A stretch of DNA of 64,000 bases, taken from positions 2,538,369 through 2,602,368 of the forward strand of contig JAWPML010000001.1 in the NCBI GenBank assembly GCA_033344915.1, in the 5' to 3' direction. Every line of letters begins with the position of its first letter. Positions within the stretch are counted from its first letter, which is position 1. Of this stretch, positions 25,867 through 34,841 are shown in pieces. Source of the DNA: Acidimicrobiales bacterium (GTDB lineage Bacteria; Actinomycetota; Acidimicrobiia; Acidimicrobiales; Aldehydirespiratoraceae). Below the pieces are notes generated by a model. It was not told the origin of the DNA and ran no database searches. It was given only the letters and a program-made list of their open reading frames with translations. The translations under genes were made by a program, and so were the position numbers.

Positions 25867-27138
25867 TCACTCGTTTCGACGCGGGACCCGGAGACGTACC
25901 CGCGCGCCGGTGCCGGGCGCCGAGTCGACCGAGAGCGTCCCACCCAACGCCGCGATGCGGTCCCGCATGTTCGCGATGCCCCGCGACGCCACGACGTGTT
26001 CGGCGTCGAACCCGGGACCGTCGTCGCCCACCTCGACGACGATCTCCTCGCCGCGGGCTTCGATGGTGACCGACACCATGCTCTCGACGGGCGCGTGCTT
26101 GGCCGCGTTCTGGATCGCCTCCAGACACACGAAGTACACGGCGGCGGCGTCGTCGGCCGGCAGATCGATCCGGTCCGGCCCCTCGACGGTCACTGTCTGG
26201 GCCGAGCGTCGAGCGACGGCACGAAGCGCGTCGGTCAGGCCCCGTTCGGCGAGCACGGCCGGATACACGCCCTGGGCGAGCTCGCGGAGCTCCTCGACCG
26301 CGTCGAGGGCCGCGGTGTGGAAGTCGGCCAGCGACTCGGCCGAGGGCGCGGTGCCCTTCTCGGCCATCTGACGAGACAGGTTCAGCTGCATCGCCAGCGC
26401 GACGAGCCGCTGCTGGGCACCGTCGTGCAGGTTGCGTTCGATCCGCACGCGCTCCTGGTCACCGGCCGCGACCAAGCGGCGGCGGGACTCTCGCAGCAGG
26501 GTGTCCGCCTGTCGCAGATCGACGTTGGCGGCCACGAGCCGCTCGATCGTGGCCTGACGGATCCGGTTCGACTCGCGCGCGTCGATGGTCCACAGCAGGA
26601 CGTGGGCTGCGAGATAGATCACGAGCGTCGTTGCGAACACCCACGACGCGACATCGTCCTGGAACCGTGCGCCATCCTGGCCGAACGCCAGAGCCGCGTT
26701 CACGAACGCCACCACCACGCCCGCCCCGATGACCCGGCTGACGAGTCGCGCCGGGAGGTACAGCGTCGACAGCATGATCGGTCCGAGGATCGACACCATG
26801 GTGATGCCGAGCGCCTCGGGCACGATCCAGACGATCCAGATCGTGCTCGCCCACGTCCCCGCGACGACGATCAACAGCCCGCCGGTGACGTCACCGCGTC
26901 GGTAGTGCTGAAACGCGAGCGTCCGGAAGAGCACCAGTCCGAACCCGCACGCGCCGAGGACGTACGCCCACGCGTTGATGCCGAAGAGAGGCGCCACGAC
27001 GAACACCGCCGACGCGACGCAGGTCCAGAACTGGTCCGTTTTCAGGTTGGCGACCAGATAGTCGAGCGCCTCCTCCTGGATGGCGACGACGGTCGCCGGC
27101 GCCTCGGACGCAGCCATCTCCTCGGTCACGACGCTCAC
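25867..27138 (-). CDS. Membrane-bound sensor histidine kinase (NarL-type, HisKA_3)
   Basis: A 423-residue kinase with about six membrane segments (residues ~40-185), a coiled linker (~186-225), the HisKA_3 dimerisation region with phospho-acceptor His238 in RNLHDGAQQR and a HATPase_c domain with the N-box CLEAIQNAAKHA and G-box GDDGPGF. Proteins of this class phosphorylate NarL/LuxR-type response regulators. No regulator is adjacent, so it is an orphan in this window. An alternative in-frame ATG lies seven codons inside. It sits between an EamA transporter gene (16-base gap) and alr. Confidence 0.88.
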   Translation of the reverse strand: MSVVTEEMAASEAPATVVAIQEEALDYLVANLKTDQFWTCVASAVFVVAPLFGINAWAYVLGACGFGLVLFRTLAFQHYRRGDVTGGLLIVVAGTWASTIWIVWIVPEALGITMVSILGPIMLSTLYLPARLVSRVIGAGVVVAFVNAALAFGQDGARFQDDVASWVFATTLVIYLAAHVLLWTIDARESNRIRQATIERLVAANVDLRQADTLLRESRRRLVAAGDQERVRIERNLHDGAQQRLVALAMQLNLSRQMAEKGTAPSAESLADFHTAALDAVEELRELAQGVYPAVLAERGLTDALRAVARRSAQTVTVEGPDRIDLPADDAAAVYFVCLEAIQNAAKHAPVESMVSVTIEARGEEIVVEVGDDGPGFDAEHVVASRGIANMRDRIAALGGTLSVDSAPGTGARVRLRVPRRNE

Positions 27139-27154
27139 CGTACGCGGCTCGGCC

Positions 27155-27982
27155 TCAACCGACGCCGATCAGCACGACGCCGGTCACGACCGTGACGAGA
27201 CCGATGCCCTGCCACCAGCGCAAGGGGTGCTTCTCGAAGACGGACGCGAGCACCACGGTGACCGCGGGGAACATCGAAGCCGTGACGGTGATCTCGCTGA
27301 GCGAGCCCCGTTGCGCGCCGGCAACGAAGGCGCCGACACCCGTCCCGGTGAGCACACCGCCGAGCAGCGCCTGGGGAAGCAGGGCGCGGGGAACGAATCG
27401 CGGAATCCCCTGGGCGGTCGCGAGAACCGCCAGCACGAGAAAGGCGGTGTAGCGCTGGAACACCGTTGCCCACATGCCACTCTCGATCGACGCCTGCCCG
27501 ATGAACGTCAGCGACACCCCGAAGCACGTCCCCGACGCGAGCCCCCACGCGACGCCCTGGCGGGCCCGATCACCGAGCTCGGGCGAGAACGTGGTCACGC
27601 CCAGACCGGCGAGCGACACGACGATGCCGACGACCACCAGAGCCGCGAGCTCGGCACCGGTGACGACGTCCCACGCGACGGGGATCAGGGCCGTCACGAC
27701 GGCCGTCACGGGTGAGACGACGGCGGCCGACGACACGGTCATGCCGTGGTAGAGCAACGTGAGCGCGAACCCGACCGTGAGGCCGCCGAGGATGCCGAAG
27801 CCGACGTCGCGACCGATGAACTCGCTGTCGATGAGGAAGAGCAACGGGACGGCGCTCGTCCCGCCGATCAGCAGATAGCTCAGCACCGTGGAATAGGAGT
27901 GCGACCGGCGGGCGAGGAACGCGCCGAAGAAGTCCCCGACCCCGATCGCGATCGAGAAGTAGATCCCGAGGGCCCAGACCAA
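27155..27982 (-). CDS. EamA/DMT-family transporter
   Basis: A 275-residue membrane protein with ten hydrophobic segments in two EamA halves, e.g. GVGDFFGAFLARRSH early and WWQGIGLVTVVTGVVLIGVG at the end. Substrate unknown. The start is uncertain: TTG at 27982 directly precedes the first hydrophobic helix and lies 9 bases after the acyl-CoA dehydrogenase stop, but it lacks a clear ribosome site. Close spacing suggests co-transcription with the flanking genes. Confidence 0.8.
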   Translation of the reverse strand: MVWALGIYFSIAIGVGDFFGAFLARRSHSYSTVLSYLLIGGTSAVPLLFLIDSEFIGRDVGFGILGGLTVGFALTLLYHGMTVSSAAVVSPVTAVVTALIPVAWDVVTGAELAALVVVGIVVSLAGLGVTTFSPELGDRARQGVAWGLASGTCFGVSLTFIGQASIESGMWATVFQRYTAFLVLAVLATAQGIPRFVPRALLPQALLGGVLTGTGVGAFVAGAQRGSLSEITVTASMFPAVTVVLASVFEKHPLRWWQGIGLVTVVTGVVLIGVG

Positions 27983-27991
27983 GGAGGCTCG

Positions 27992-29104
27992 CTACGGCCG
28001 GGGCTCGCGGGGCAACCCGAGCAGGCGCTCGCCGAGGATGTTGCGCATGACGTTCGAGGTGCCGCCCATGATCGTGTACGCCGGCGCATAGTTGATGGCC
28101 TTGGCGAGATCGGCGTCCGCGGTGGCCCGCATGCCGAGTTGGCGCGCCGCGAAGTCCGCGACGCGCTGCTCGTGTTCGGTGCAGAAGCACTTCGTGGCGG
28201 CGCTGAAGCCTGCCGGCGCCTGCTTCAACGCCTCCCGGTAGACGAGGATTCGGCCGAGCCGGTAGCCGATCTCCAGCTGGGCGATCTCCTGACGCACGAT
28301 CGGATCGGTCGTGTCGGCCACCTCGACGGCGAGGTCGAACAGCGGACGGTTGCTCATGAGTCGATCGATTCCACCGCGCTCGTGCTCCAGCTGCGCCATC
28401 GTCTGCTTGAACGCGTCGCCCTCCACCCCGACGAGGTTCTCGATCGGCACCCGAACATCGGTGAAATACACCTCGCAGAAGTGGGCGTTGGTGGTCATGT
28501 CCGTGATGGGCCGCACCTCGATCCCGGGCAGGTCCATGGGCACGATGATCTCGCTCACGCCGCGGTGCGGCGGCCCTTCGGTGGACGTGCGACCGATCAG
28601 ATAGCAGTAGTCGGCGACGGCGGCGAAGGACGTCCAGATCTTCTGACCGTTGATCACCCACTCGCTGCCGTCGCGCACCGCGGAGGTCCTGAGGCTGGCG
28701 AGATCGCTGCCGGAATCCGGCTCGCTCATCCCGATGCACCAGGTGGTCTCCCCACTGAGCATGCCGGGCAGGAACTCGGCCCGTTGATCGTCGGTGCCGT
28801 AGGCGATCAGGCCGGGACCCATCTGACGGTCCGCGAACCAGCTGGCCGCGATCGGCGCGCCGACCTTGATCATCTCCTCGCCCATGATGATGCGCTCGAT
28901 GTTCGGCCGGCCGCCGCCGCCGACCTCGGTGGGCCAGGTCATCCCGATCCAGCCGTGCTCGGCGAGCACCTTCGAGAACTCGGCCGAATAGCCGTTGATC
29001 CACGAATCCGTGAAGGACCCGTACCGGGTGACGCCCTCGAGCGCGACGGCGCGGGCCCGTGCTCGTAGCTCTTCGAGTTCCGGTGGCAGCGAAAAATTCA
29101 ACAT
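27992..29104 (-). CDS. Acyl-CoA dehydrogenase family protein
   Basis: A 370-residue flavoprotein with the three-domain acyl-CoA dehydrogenase fold. Motifs seen are GWPTEVGG-like MTWPTEVGGGG, CIGMSEPDSGSDLASL (FAD/substrate binding), WVINGQKIWTS and the C-terminal YTIMGGTSNVMRNILGERLLGLPR. It oxidises an acyl-CoA and hands electrons to ETF; ETF genes occur at 42.7-44.4 kb. The set of residues does not define chain length. It is the first gene of a five-gene minus-strand run, and the short upstream gap to the divergent lipoprotein gene (76 bases) must hold both promoters. Confidence 0.88.
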   Translation of the reverse strand: MLNFSLPPELEELRARARAVALEGVTRYGSFTDSWINGYSAEFSKVLAEHGWIGMTWPTEVGGGGRPNIERIIMGEEMIKVGAPIAASWFADRQMGPGLIAYGTDDQRAEFLPGMLSGETTWCIGMSEPDSGSDLASLRTSAVRDGSEWVINGQKIWTSFAAVADYCYLIGRTSTEGPPHRGVSEIIVPMDLPGIEVRPITDMTTNAHFCEVYFTDVRVPIENLVGVEGDAFKQTMAQLEHERGGIDRLMSNRPLFDLAVEVADTTDPIVRQEIAQLEIGYRLGRILVYREALKQAPAGFSAATKCFCTEHEQRVADFAARQLGMRATADADLAKAINYAPAYTIMGGTSNVMRNILGERLLGLPREPRP

Positions 29105-29180
29105 CGTCCGCTCAGGTTACGCCCCAGCGGTGCCCCACGACGCTTGACTAAGGTCCACCGGACGTGTCCAGGGGAGGACC

Positions 29181-30860
29181 ATGACCTTCGTTCGAGCAAT
29201 CCGCGTCGCCGTCTTCCTTCTCGGCGCCGGCATCGCACTGGCTGCCTGCCATCAGAACGGCACCGTGTTCGTCGTCGGGATCACCGCGGACACGGTCGAC
29301 GCCAACCCGGGCGACGGGCTCTGTGCGGATGCCGTGGGCGACTGTTCGCTGCGGGCCGCGGTGATGGAGGCCAACGCCACGCCCGGCGTCGAGGAGATCC
29401 GCCTGTCCGACGGCGAGACCTACACCCTCTCCCTCGTCGGCTTCGAGGATGCCGGCGCCGCCGGCGATCTCGACATCACCGAAGCCGTCGTCATGACCGG
29501 CGAGGGCACCATCACGGCCGCCACCTCGGCGATCGGACGGATTCTGCACGTCTCCCACCCGAGCGGTCTGGTCGAGATCGACGGGCCGGACCTCACCGGC
29601 GGGACGAGCGAGTCGTCCGGCGGCGCGGCGATCCTCCACGACTCGGCCGGCATGCTCTCCGTGCTCCGGTCCGAGATACGGGGCCACACCATGACGGAGA
29701 GCATCAGCGGGACAGTCGTCGCGTCGTCGGGAACGGGGACCCTCTACCTCTGGTCGAGCACCGTCCACGACAACACGGCGACGGCGCTCGGCGTGGGCGT
29801 CGGCAAGTCCGCGGGCGTGCTCGACCTCCAGAACGCGACCATCGAGGGCGCGTCACCGATGCTCTTCGGCCCCGGCGACATCGCCGCCGTGGCGATCTTC
29901 CCCGGCGGCAGCGCGACGGCGAAGCACTCGACGATCCTCGGCGCCTGGATCGGGCCGGGCACCGTCGCGACCTCGGTGGTCAACGAGTGTCCCACCATCT
30001 TCGAGGTCCCGGGTACCCCCTCGAGCGCAGGACACAACATCAACCCGGACGGGTCGTGCACCTTCGCGGCGGCGAGCGATCAGGTGGTCGATCCGGAGCT
30101 CGGTCCGATCACCGACAACGGCGGTGGCACACCGACCGCCGCGCCTCGTCCGGGTTCGCCGGTGCTGGACACAGCAGGCGGCGTGAACTGCACGATCTTC
30201 TCGCTCGACGCCCGCGACGAGGCCCGCCCCAACAACGGCGTCTGCGACACGGGCGCGGTCGAACTCCAGGTGGGCCCCGACTGCGCATCGCCCGGACCCG
30301 CCGCGCAGATGCAGTACTGCGACCTCGCGGGGTCACTGCTGTCGTTCCTGGACCTGACCGGTGCGGACCTCACCGGTGCGGACCTCAGTGGATCGGGACC
30401 CCACCTCCTGACGAACTTCACCAACGTCACCTTCGTCGACGCCGACCTCACGAATGCGAACCTGTCCGGCACGATCGTGACCGGCGCCGACTTCTCGGAC
30501 GCGTCGGTCGCGTCGCTGCGCGCCACGAGCCTGACGGGCATCGTCGCCGCGCCACCCACCGGGTGGAGTCAGGTCGGCGCCAACCTCATCGGACCGTTCG
30601 CCGACGTCATCGGCGGCGACTTCACCGGCGAGGATCTGACCGGCCTGATCGCGAACGACGTGGAGGCTGCGCTCGCCGACTTCGTCGACGCCGATCTCAC
30701 GAACGCCGTGTTCGACCGCGCCGATTTCCAGGACGCCGACCTCCGGGGCGCGACCACGACCGGCGCGAGCTTCGTCGACGCCGACTGGGACGACACCTGG
30801 TGTCCCGATGGCACGTTGTCCACGTCCAATCCCGGCCAGACCTGCATCGGCCACCTCTGA
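29181..30860 (+). CDS. Lipoprotein with CSLREA-type, beta-helix and pentapeptide-repeat regions
   Basis: A 559-residue exported protein of unknown function. The signal peptide ends in LAAC with lipidated Cys23. A CSLREA-type motif (GDCSLRAAVMEAN, ~55) follows, then a right-handed beta-helix-like region (~75-300) and a choice-of-anchor-Q-like end (LDTAGG, ARPNNGVCDTGAVEL). The last ~200 residues contain pentapeptide repeats of the A(D/N)LTx type, such as LTGADLTGADLSG and DADLTNANLSG, interrupted by a non-repeat segment. Both repeat types build elongated helices, so a surface or binding role is plausible. The combination in one chain is unusual. ATG 29181 is preceded by GGGGAGGACC. Confidence 0.82.
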   Translation: MTFVRAIRVAVFLLGAGIALAACHQNGTVFVVGITADTVDANPGDGLCADAVGDCSLRAAVMEANATPGVEEIRLSDGETYTLSLVGFEDAGAAGDLDITEAVVMTGEGTITAATSAIGRILHVSHPSGLVEIDGPDLTGGTSESSGGAAILHDSAGMLSVLRSEIRGHTMTESISGTVVASSGTGTLYLWSSTVHDNTATALGVGVGKSAGVLDLQNATIEGASPMLFGPGDIAAVAIFPGGSATAKHSTILGAWIGPGTVATSVVNECPTIFEVPGTPSSAGHNINPDGSCTFAAASDQVVDPELGPITDNGGGTPTAAPRPGSPVLDTAGGVNCTIFSLDARDEARPNNGVCDTGAVELQVGPDCASPGPAAQMQYCDLAGSLLSFLDLTGADLTGADLSGSGPHLLTNFTNVTFVDADLTNANLSGTIVTGADFSDASVASLRATSLTGIVAAPPTGWSQVGANLIGPFADVIGGDFTGEDLTGLIANDVEAALADFVDADLTNAVFDRADFQDADLRGATTTGASFVDADWDDTWCPDGTLSTSNPGQTCIGHL

Positions 30861-30910
30861 GAGTCCGCGCCAGAGGGCGCGGGACGGGTGCGAGATGGAA
30901 AGATCCGACG

Positions 30911-32062
30911 ATGCAGTTCGCGGCCAGGACGACCCAGTTGATCCATTCGCCGATCGGCGCGGCCACCGGCCTGCTCGCCGATCGGCGCGACTCCCGGCCC
31001 CTCCTCAACCTCTCGCAGGCGGCACCGTCCTTCGCGCCGCCGCCCGAGATCGCGGCCCGGATCCGGGCGGCCGGTAGCGAACCCGAGGCGTCGCGCTACA
31101 CACTCCAGCCCGGCATCGCGTCCGTGCGTGCGGCCGTCGCCGAGGACCTCTCCCAGACGTATGCCGCCGCGGTCGCGGCCGACGACGTCGTCATCACTGC
31201 CGGCTGCAACCAGGCGTTCTGCGCCGTGATCAACGCCGTTGCCGGGCCCGGCGACAATGTCGTGCTCGTCGTACCGTTCTACTTCAACCACGACATGTGG
31301 CTGCGGGTGGAGGGCATCGAGCCCCGCTACGTGCATCCGGCCGCGGATCTCGTCCCCACGGTCGACGAGATCGCGGCCGTCATGGACGACCGCACCCGCG
31401 CCGTCACGATCGTCACGCCCGGGAACCCGAGCGGGGCGATCACGCCGCCGGAGCGGATCTCGGACATCGCGGATCTCTGCGCCGAGCGCGACGTCGCGCT
31501 GGTGCTCGACGAGACGTACCGGTCGTACCGCGGCACGGACGAGCCGGCCCATCGCTTGTTCGACCGGCCGGCCTGGCGCGACACGGTCGTGTCGCTCCAC
31601 AGCTTCTCGAAGGACCTCGCCATCCCGGGGTATCGCGTCGGCGCGATCGTGGCGGGCGAACGGCTCCGCGTGGAGGCGCTGAAGATCCTCGACTGCGTCA
31701 CGATTTGTGCGCCGTCGCTCGGGCAGCTCGCCGTCGAGACCGGGCTCCGCGAGTGCGGGGACTGGCGTGCGGCCCAGGCCGATCGCATCCTCGGGCTCCA
31801 GCGGGCGTTCGAGGCGATGATGGCCGCGCGACCGGGCGGCTTCGAGCTCGTCGGCGCCGGCGCCTACTTCGGGTGGGTCGCCCACCATCGGGACCGCCCG
31901 ACCGTCGACGTGGTGAAGCAGCTGCTCGTGGACCACAGCGTGCTCACCATCCCCGGCATCGCGTTCACGCCGACGGACGAAGGGATGATCCGCTTCAGCT
32001 TCGCCAACCTCGACCCGGACGAGTTGCCCGAGCTCCGCCTCCGTCTCGGTGAGCTCCCATGA
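30911..32062 (+). CDS. Class I/II PLP-dependent aminotransferase
   Basis: A 383-residue fold-type I aminotransferase. It shows the substrate-loop TLQPGIASVR, ITAGCNQAF, the NPSG motif in TPGNPSGAITPPE, cofactor Asp in LVLDETYRSYRG and the PLP lysine in LHSFSKDLAIPGYRVG, with a final IRFSFANLD. The group includes aspartate/aromatic aminotransferases; the specific amino donor cannot be told. ATG 30911 begins just upstream of the conserved region, 50 bases after the lipoprotein gene. It is followed by two hairpins of a repeated family before the convergent formate dehydrogenase genes. Confidence 0.87.
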   Translation: MQFAARTTQLIHSPIGAATGLLADRRDSRPLLNLSQAAPSFAPPPEIAARIRAAGSEPEASRYTLQPGIASVRAAVAEDLSQTYAAAVAADDVVITAGCNQAFCAVINAVAGPGDNVVLVVPFYFNHDMWLRVEGIEPRYVHPAADLVPTVDEIAAVMDDRTRAVTIVTPGNPSGAITPPERISDIADLCAERDVALVLDETYRSYRGTDEPAHRLFDRPAWRDTVVSLHSFSKDLAIPGYRVGAIVAGERLRVEALKILDCVTICAPSLGQLAVETGLRECGDWRAAQADRILGLQRAFEAMMAARPGGFELVGAGAYFGWVAHHRDRPTVDVVKQLLVDHSVLTIPGIAFTPTDEGMIRFSFANLDPDELPELRLRLGELP

Positions 32063-32076
32063 TCTCCCCCCACAGC

Positions 32077-32153
32077 TGACCCCTTCGTGACCATAGAAGG
32101 GGCTCACAAGAAGGCGCTCACAAGAGGAATCTCTGGTCAGGAAAGGGTCGTGA
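32077..32153. repeat. Inverted repeat, copy 1 of a TGACCCCTTCGTGACCATAG family
   Basis: The left arm TGACCCCTTCGTGACCATAG (32077-32096) pairs imperfectly with 32131-32153 (CTCTGGTCAGGAAAGGGTCG and on). A short direct repeat GCTCACAAG occurs twice in the loop. It lies in the 167-base gap between convergent genes, where it may help termination. The same half-site recurs at 32168-32225 and 44461-44521. Confidence 0.7.
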
Positions 32154-32167
32154 GTCTGGCCCGGAAA

Positions 32168-32225
32168 CGACCCCTTTGTGACCAGAGATCGCCTTTCTGA
32201 GCGATCTGTGGTCACAAAGGGGTCG
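32168..32225. repeat. Inverted repeat, copy 2; probable bidirectional terminator
   Basis: Arms 32168-32192 and 32201-32225 are 25 bases each with one mismatch and an 8-base loop, giving a very stable hairpin. The arm includes CCCCTTTGTGACCAGAGATC. It lies 5 bases beyond the formate dehydrogenase stop and is the strongest terminator candidate for that operon and for the convergent aminotransferase gene. Confidence 0.75.
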
Positions 32226-32229
32226 GTGT

Positions 32230-33090
32230 TCAGGGGCGGGTGGGGGGTTGGACGTAGGTCCAGCCGAAGCGGCCCTTGATGCAGAGGTGGCCGTGGGTGA
32301 CGGCGTGATCGGCGGGTGAGGTGACCTTGACGATCCGGTCGTCCTGGGTGTGCAGCTCGAGATTGCAGCCGACGCCACAGAACGAGCACACGGTCGTGGT
32401 GACCTCCTGCTCGTCGGGACGCCAGTCCCCCGCGTTGCGCATGTCGAACTCGGTCTTGAACTGGATCGCGCCGGTCGGGCAGACCCCGATGCAGTTGCCG
32501 CAGTAGACGCAGGCCGAGTCGGGCAGGGTGACGTCGAACTCCGTGCTGATCCGGGCGTCGAATCCACGGCCGGCGACGGCGATGGCGAAGGTGTGCTGGG
32601 CGTCGTCGCCGCACGCCTCGACGCACTTGTAGCAGAGCACGCACTTGTCGTAGTCACGGATGTAGAGGTCGTCCTGGACTTTGGGGTCCTCGTCGATCCG
32701 AGCCGCGGGCAGCGCGGGTTGGTCGTAGCGGTCCGGCTCGGCGCCGTAGTGGTCGATCCATCGGCCGAGGTCCTCCGCCTGACTCAGGTCGACGCCGCTG
32801 CCGAGGAACTCGAGCACCATCCGCCGGCTGTGGCGCACCCGCTCGGAGTCGGTCTCGACGACCATGCCCTCCTCGGCGGCCCGCGCACATGCCGGCACGA
32901 GGGCCCGCGAGCCCTCGACCTCGACGACACACACGCGACAGACGTTGACCGGCGTGAGGTTCTCGGCCCAGCACAGCGTGGGCGTGTCGATCCCGGCGGA
33001 CTCGCAGGCCTTGTGGATCGACGTCCCCGCGGGGACGTCAACGGCCCGGCCGTCGATCGTCAGGGACACATGCACCTCCGACCCGGTCAC
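32230..33090 (-). CDS. Formate dehydrogenase alpha chain, N-terminal iron-sulfur part (split subunit)
   Basis: A 286-residue electron-transfer protein matching the N-terminal third of FdsA-type formate dehydrogenase. A [2Fe-2S] domain has C40, C51, C54, C68. Two [4Fe-4S] sites are C150/C153/C156/C160 and C194/C197/C200/C204. The end carries the first [4Fe-4S] module that normally opens the catalytic subunit (C235, C238, C242, C270 with K272 in CIKGRFGW). The chain then stops exactly where FdsA would continue into the molybdopterin domain, which is encoded separately at 34834-36828. The His/Cys3 [4Fe-4S] site of NuoG-like proteins is not seen (~95-125). GTG 33090 overlaps the diaphorase stop (GTGA). 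The protein should carry electrons between the metal site and the FMN subunit. Confidence 0.86.
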   Translation of the reverse strand: MTGSEVHVSLTIDGRAVDVPAGTSIHKACESAGIDTPTLCWAENLTPVNVCRVCVVEVEGSRALVPACARAAEEGMVVETDSERVRHSRRMVLEFLGSGVDLSQAEDLGRWIDHYGAEPDRYDQPALPAARIDEDPKVQDDLYIRDYDKCVLCYKCVEACGDDAQHTFAIAVAGRGFDARISTEFDVTLPDSACVYCGNCIGVCPTGAIQFKTEFDMRNAGDWRPDEQEVTTTVCSFCGVGCNLELHTQDDRIVKVTSPADHAVTHGHLCIKGRFGWTYVQPPTRP

Positions 33091-34841
33091 GACAGGCCTT
33101 CGATCAGGCCGAGCTCGATGGCGGAGTCGATCGCCGACGCGGCGGTGTGGCCGAGGCCGCAGATCGACGCGTCCTCCATCACCCGGGCGACGTCGCCGAC
33201 CAGGGCGCGACGGTCGGCGGTGAGCGAGCCGGTCCGTTGCAGCTGCACCATCGTCTCGTGCTGACGCACCGTGCCGACCCGGCACGGCACGCACTGGCCG
33301 CAGCTCTCGTTGCGGAAGAACTCGGCGATGCGGACACAGACCGCCGTCATGTCGATCTCGTCGGTGAACGCCATCACGACACCCGAGCCGAGCGTGGTGC
33401 CCCGCTCGCGGGTGTGCTCGAGAGTGAGTGGCATGTCCAACGCATCCGGACCCACGAACGAGCCGGCGGCGCCACCCAGCAGCACCGCGGCGAGGGTGCC
33501 GCTGCCGGTCAGGCCGCCGGCGAGGTCGAGCACCTCGCCGAGCGTCGTGCCGAACTCGACCTCGTAGACGCCCGGCCGCGCCACCCGACCGGACAGGCAC
33601 AGCAGCTTGGTCCCGGGTGAGCGCTCCGTGCCCCGTGTGCGGTAGGCGGCCGCGCCGTGGAGAACGATGTCGAGGGCGTTGAGGAGGGTCTCGGGGTTGT
33701 TGATCGCGGTCGGCTCCCCGAAGAGACCGTGGGTGGTGGGGAACGGTGGTTTGCTGCGCGGTTCGCCCCGGAACCCCTCGAGCGACGCGAACAGGGCCGT
33801 CTCCTCGCCACAGATGTAGGCGCCGGCGCCGCGGCGGATCTCGATGTCGAAGGCCTGGCCCGCTCCGGCGGCATCGGCGCCGAGGAGGCCGGCCGAGCGG
33901 CACTGGTCCACGGCGTTGCGGAGGCGGGCGGTGGCCAACGGATACTCGCCGCGGATGTAGATCCACCCGTTCTCCGCGCCGGTGGCGAACCCGGCCAGGG
34001 TGAGCGACTCGACGACCGCGAACGGGTCGTTCTCCATCACCACCCGGTCCTTGAACGTGCCCGGCTCGCTCTCGTCGCAGTTGGCGACGACGTGCTTCGG
34101 ACGCCCGTGCTCGGCCGCGACCGCCTTCCACTTCACGCCGGTCGGGAACGCGGCGCCGCCGCGACCGGAGAGCCCGGCGTCTGCGATGGCGTCGCACACC
34201 GCGGCCGGTCCGAGCTCGAGCGCCCGGGCCAGCGCCCCGAATCCGCCGTGCTCGCGGTACGAGTCGAGTGAGGTGGGGTCGACCACACCGACGTTCGCGA
34301 GCAACCGGAGCCCGGTGTCGCCCTGCTGGGGGACCCGCCGATCGGAGGCGACCTCGTCCGCGGGCACCACATCAGGACCACCGACACTCTGGACGAACCG
34401 GGCGGGAGCTCGCTCGCATTGCCCCAGGCACGGCGAACGGTGGACCGGGCGACCCGCCGACTCGAGCTCGGCGATCAGCACCTCGTTGGACGCGATCTGA
34501 CAGGCGGCATCGACGCACACGTGCACGACGGCATCGGTGTGGCCGGGGTCGTCGACCCGGAACATCTCGTAGAACGTGGCCACGCCGTACGCCTCGGCCG
34601 GCGGCACCTGGAGCACGTCACACACGTGGTTGAGGCCGCCGGGTGAGATCCATCCCTTCGCGTTCTGCAGCGCATGGAGCGCGGGCAGCAGCAGGTGGCG
34701 CCGTTCGCGGCGGCGGGTGCCACCGCCGATCACGAGCCGTTCGGTCTCGTGCACCACAGCGGGGTCGTCGCCGATCGCCGCGGTGACGGCGGCGATCTCG
34801 ACGTCGTCGGCGAGGTCCGGACCGATGAACAGGTCAGCCAT
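33087..34841 (-). CDS. NAD-dependent formate dehydrogenase, NuoE-NuoF-type diaphorase subunit
   Basis: A 584-residue fusion of two NADH-dehydrogenase-like modules. Residues ~1-155 are NuoE-like with [2Fe-2S] ligands C109, C114, C138, C142. Residues ~175-584 are NuoF-like with the FMN/NAD motif GRGGAAFPTG (226-235), CDESEPGTFKDR, RGAGAYICGEETAL and a C-terminal [4Fe-4S] site C514, C517, C520 and C561. In soluble formate dehydrogenases (FdsB/G type) this part passes electrons to NAD+. The gene overlaps the catalytic-subunit gene by 8 bases and the iron-sulfur gene by 4, so all three are tightly coupled and stoichiometric. Confidence 0.9.
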   Translation of the reverse strand: MADLFIGPDLADDVEIAAVTAAIGDDPAVVHETERLVIGGGTRRRERRHLLLPALHALQNAKGWISPGGLNHVCDVLQVPPAEAYGVATFYEMFRVDDPGHTDAVVHVCVDAACQIASNEVLIAELESAGRPVHRSPCLGQCERAPARFVQSVGGPDVVPADEVASDRRVPQQGDTGLRLLANVGVVDPTSLDSYREHGGFGALARALELGPAAVCDAIADAGLSGRGGAAFPTGVKWKAVAAEHGRPKHVVANCDESEPGTFKDRVVMENDPFAVVESLTLAGFATGAENGWIYIRGEYPLATARLRNAVDQCRSAGLLGADAAGAGQAFDIEIRRGAGAYICGEETALFASLEGFRGEPRSKPPFPTTHGLFGEPTAINNPETLLNALDIVLHGAAAYRTRGTERSPGTKLLCLSGRVARPGVYEVEFGTTLGEVLDLAGGLTGSGTLAAVLLGGAAGSFVGPDALDMPLTLEHTRERGTTLGSGVVMAFTDEIDMTAVCVRIAEFFRNESCGQCVPCRVGTVRQHETMVQLQRTGSLTADRRALVGDVARVMEDASICGLGHTAASAIDSAIELGLIEGLS

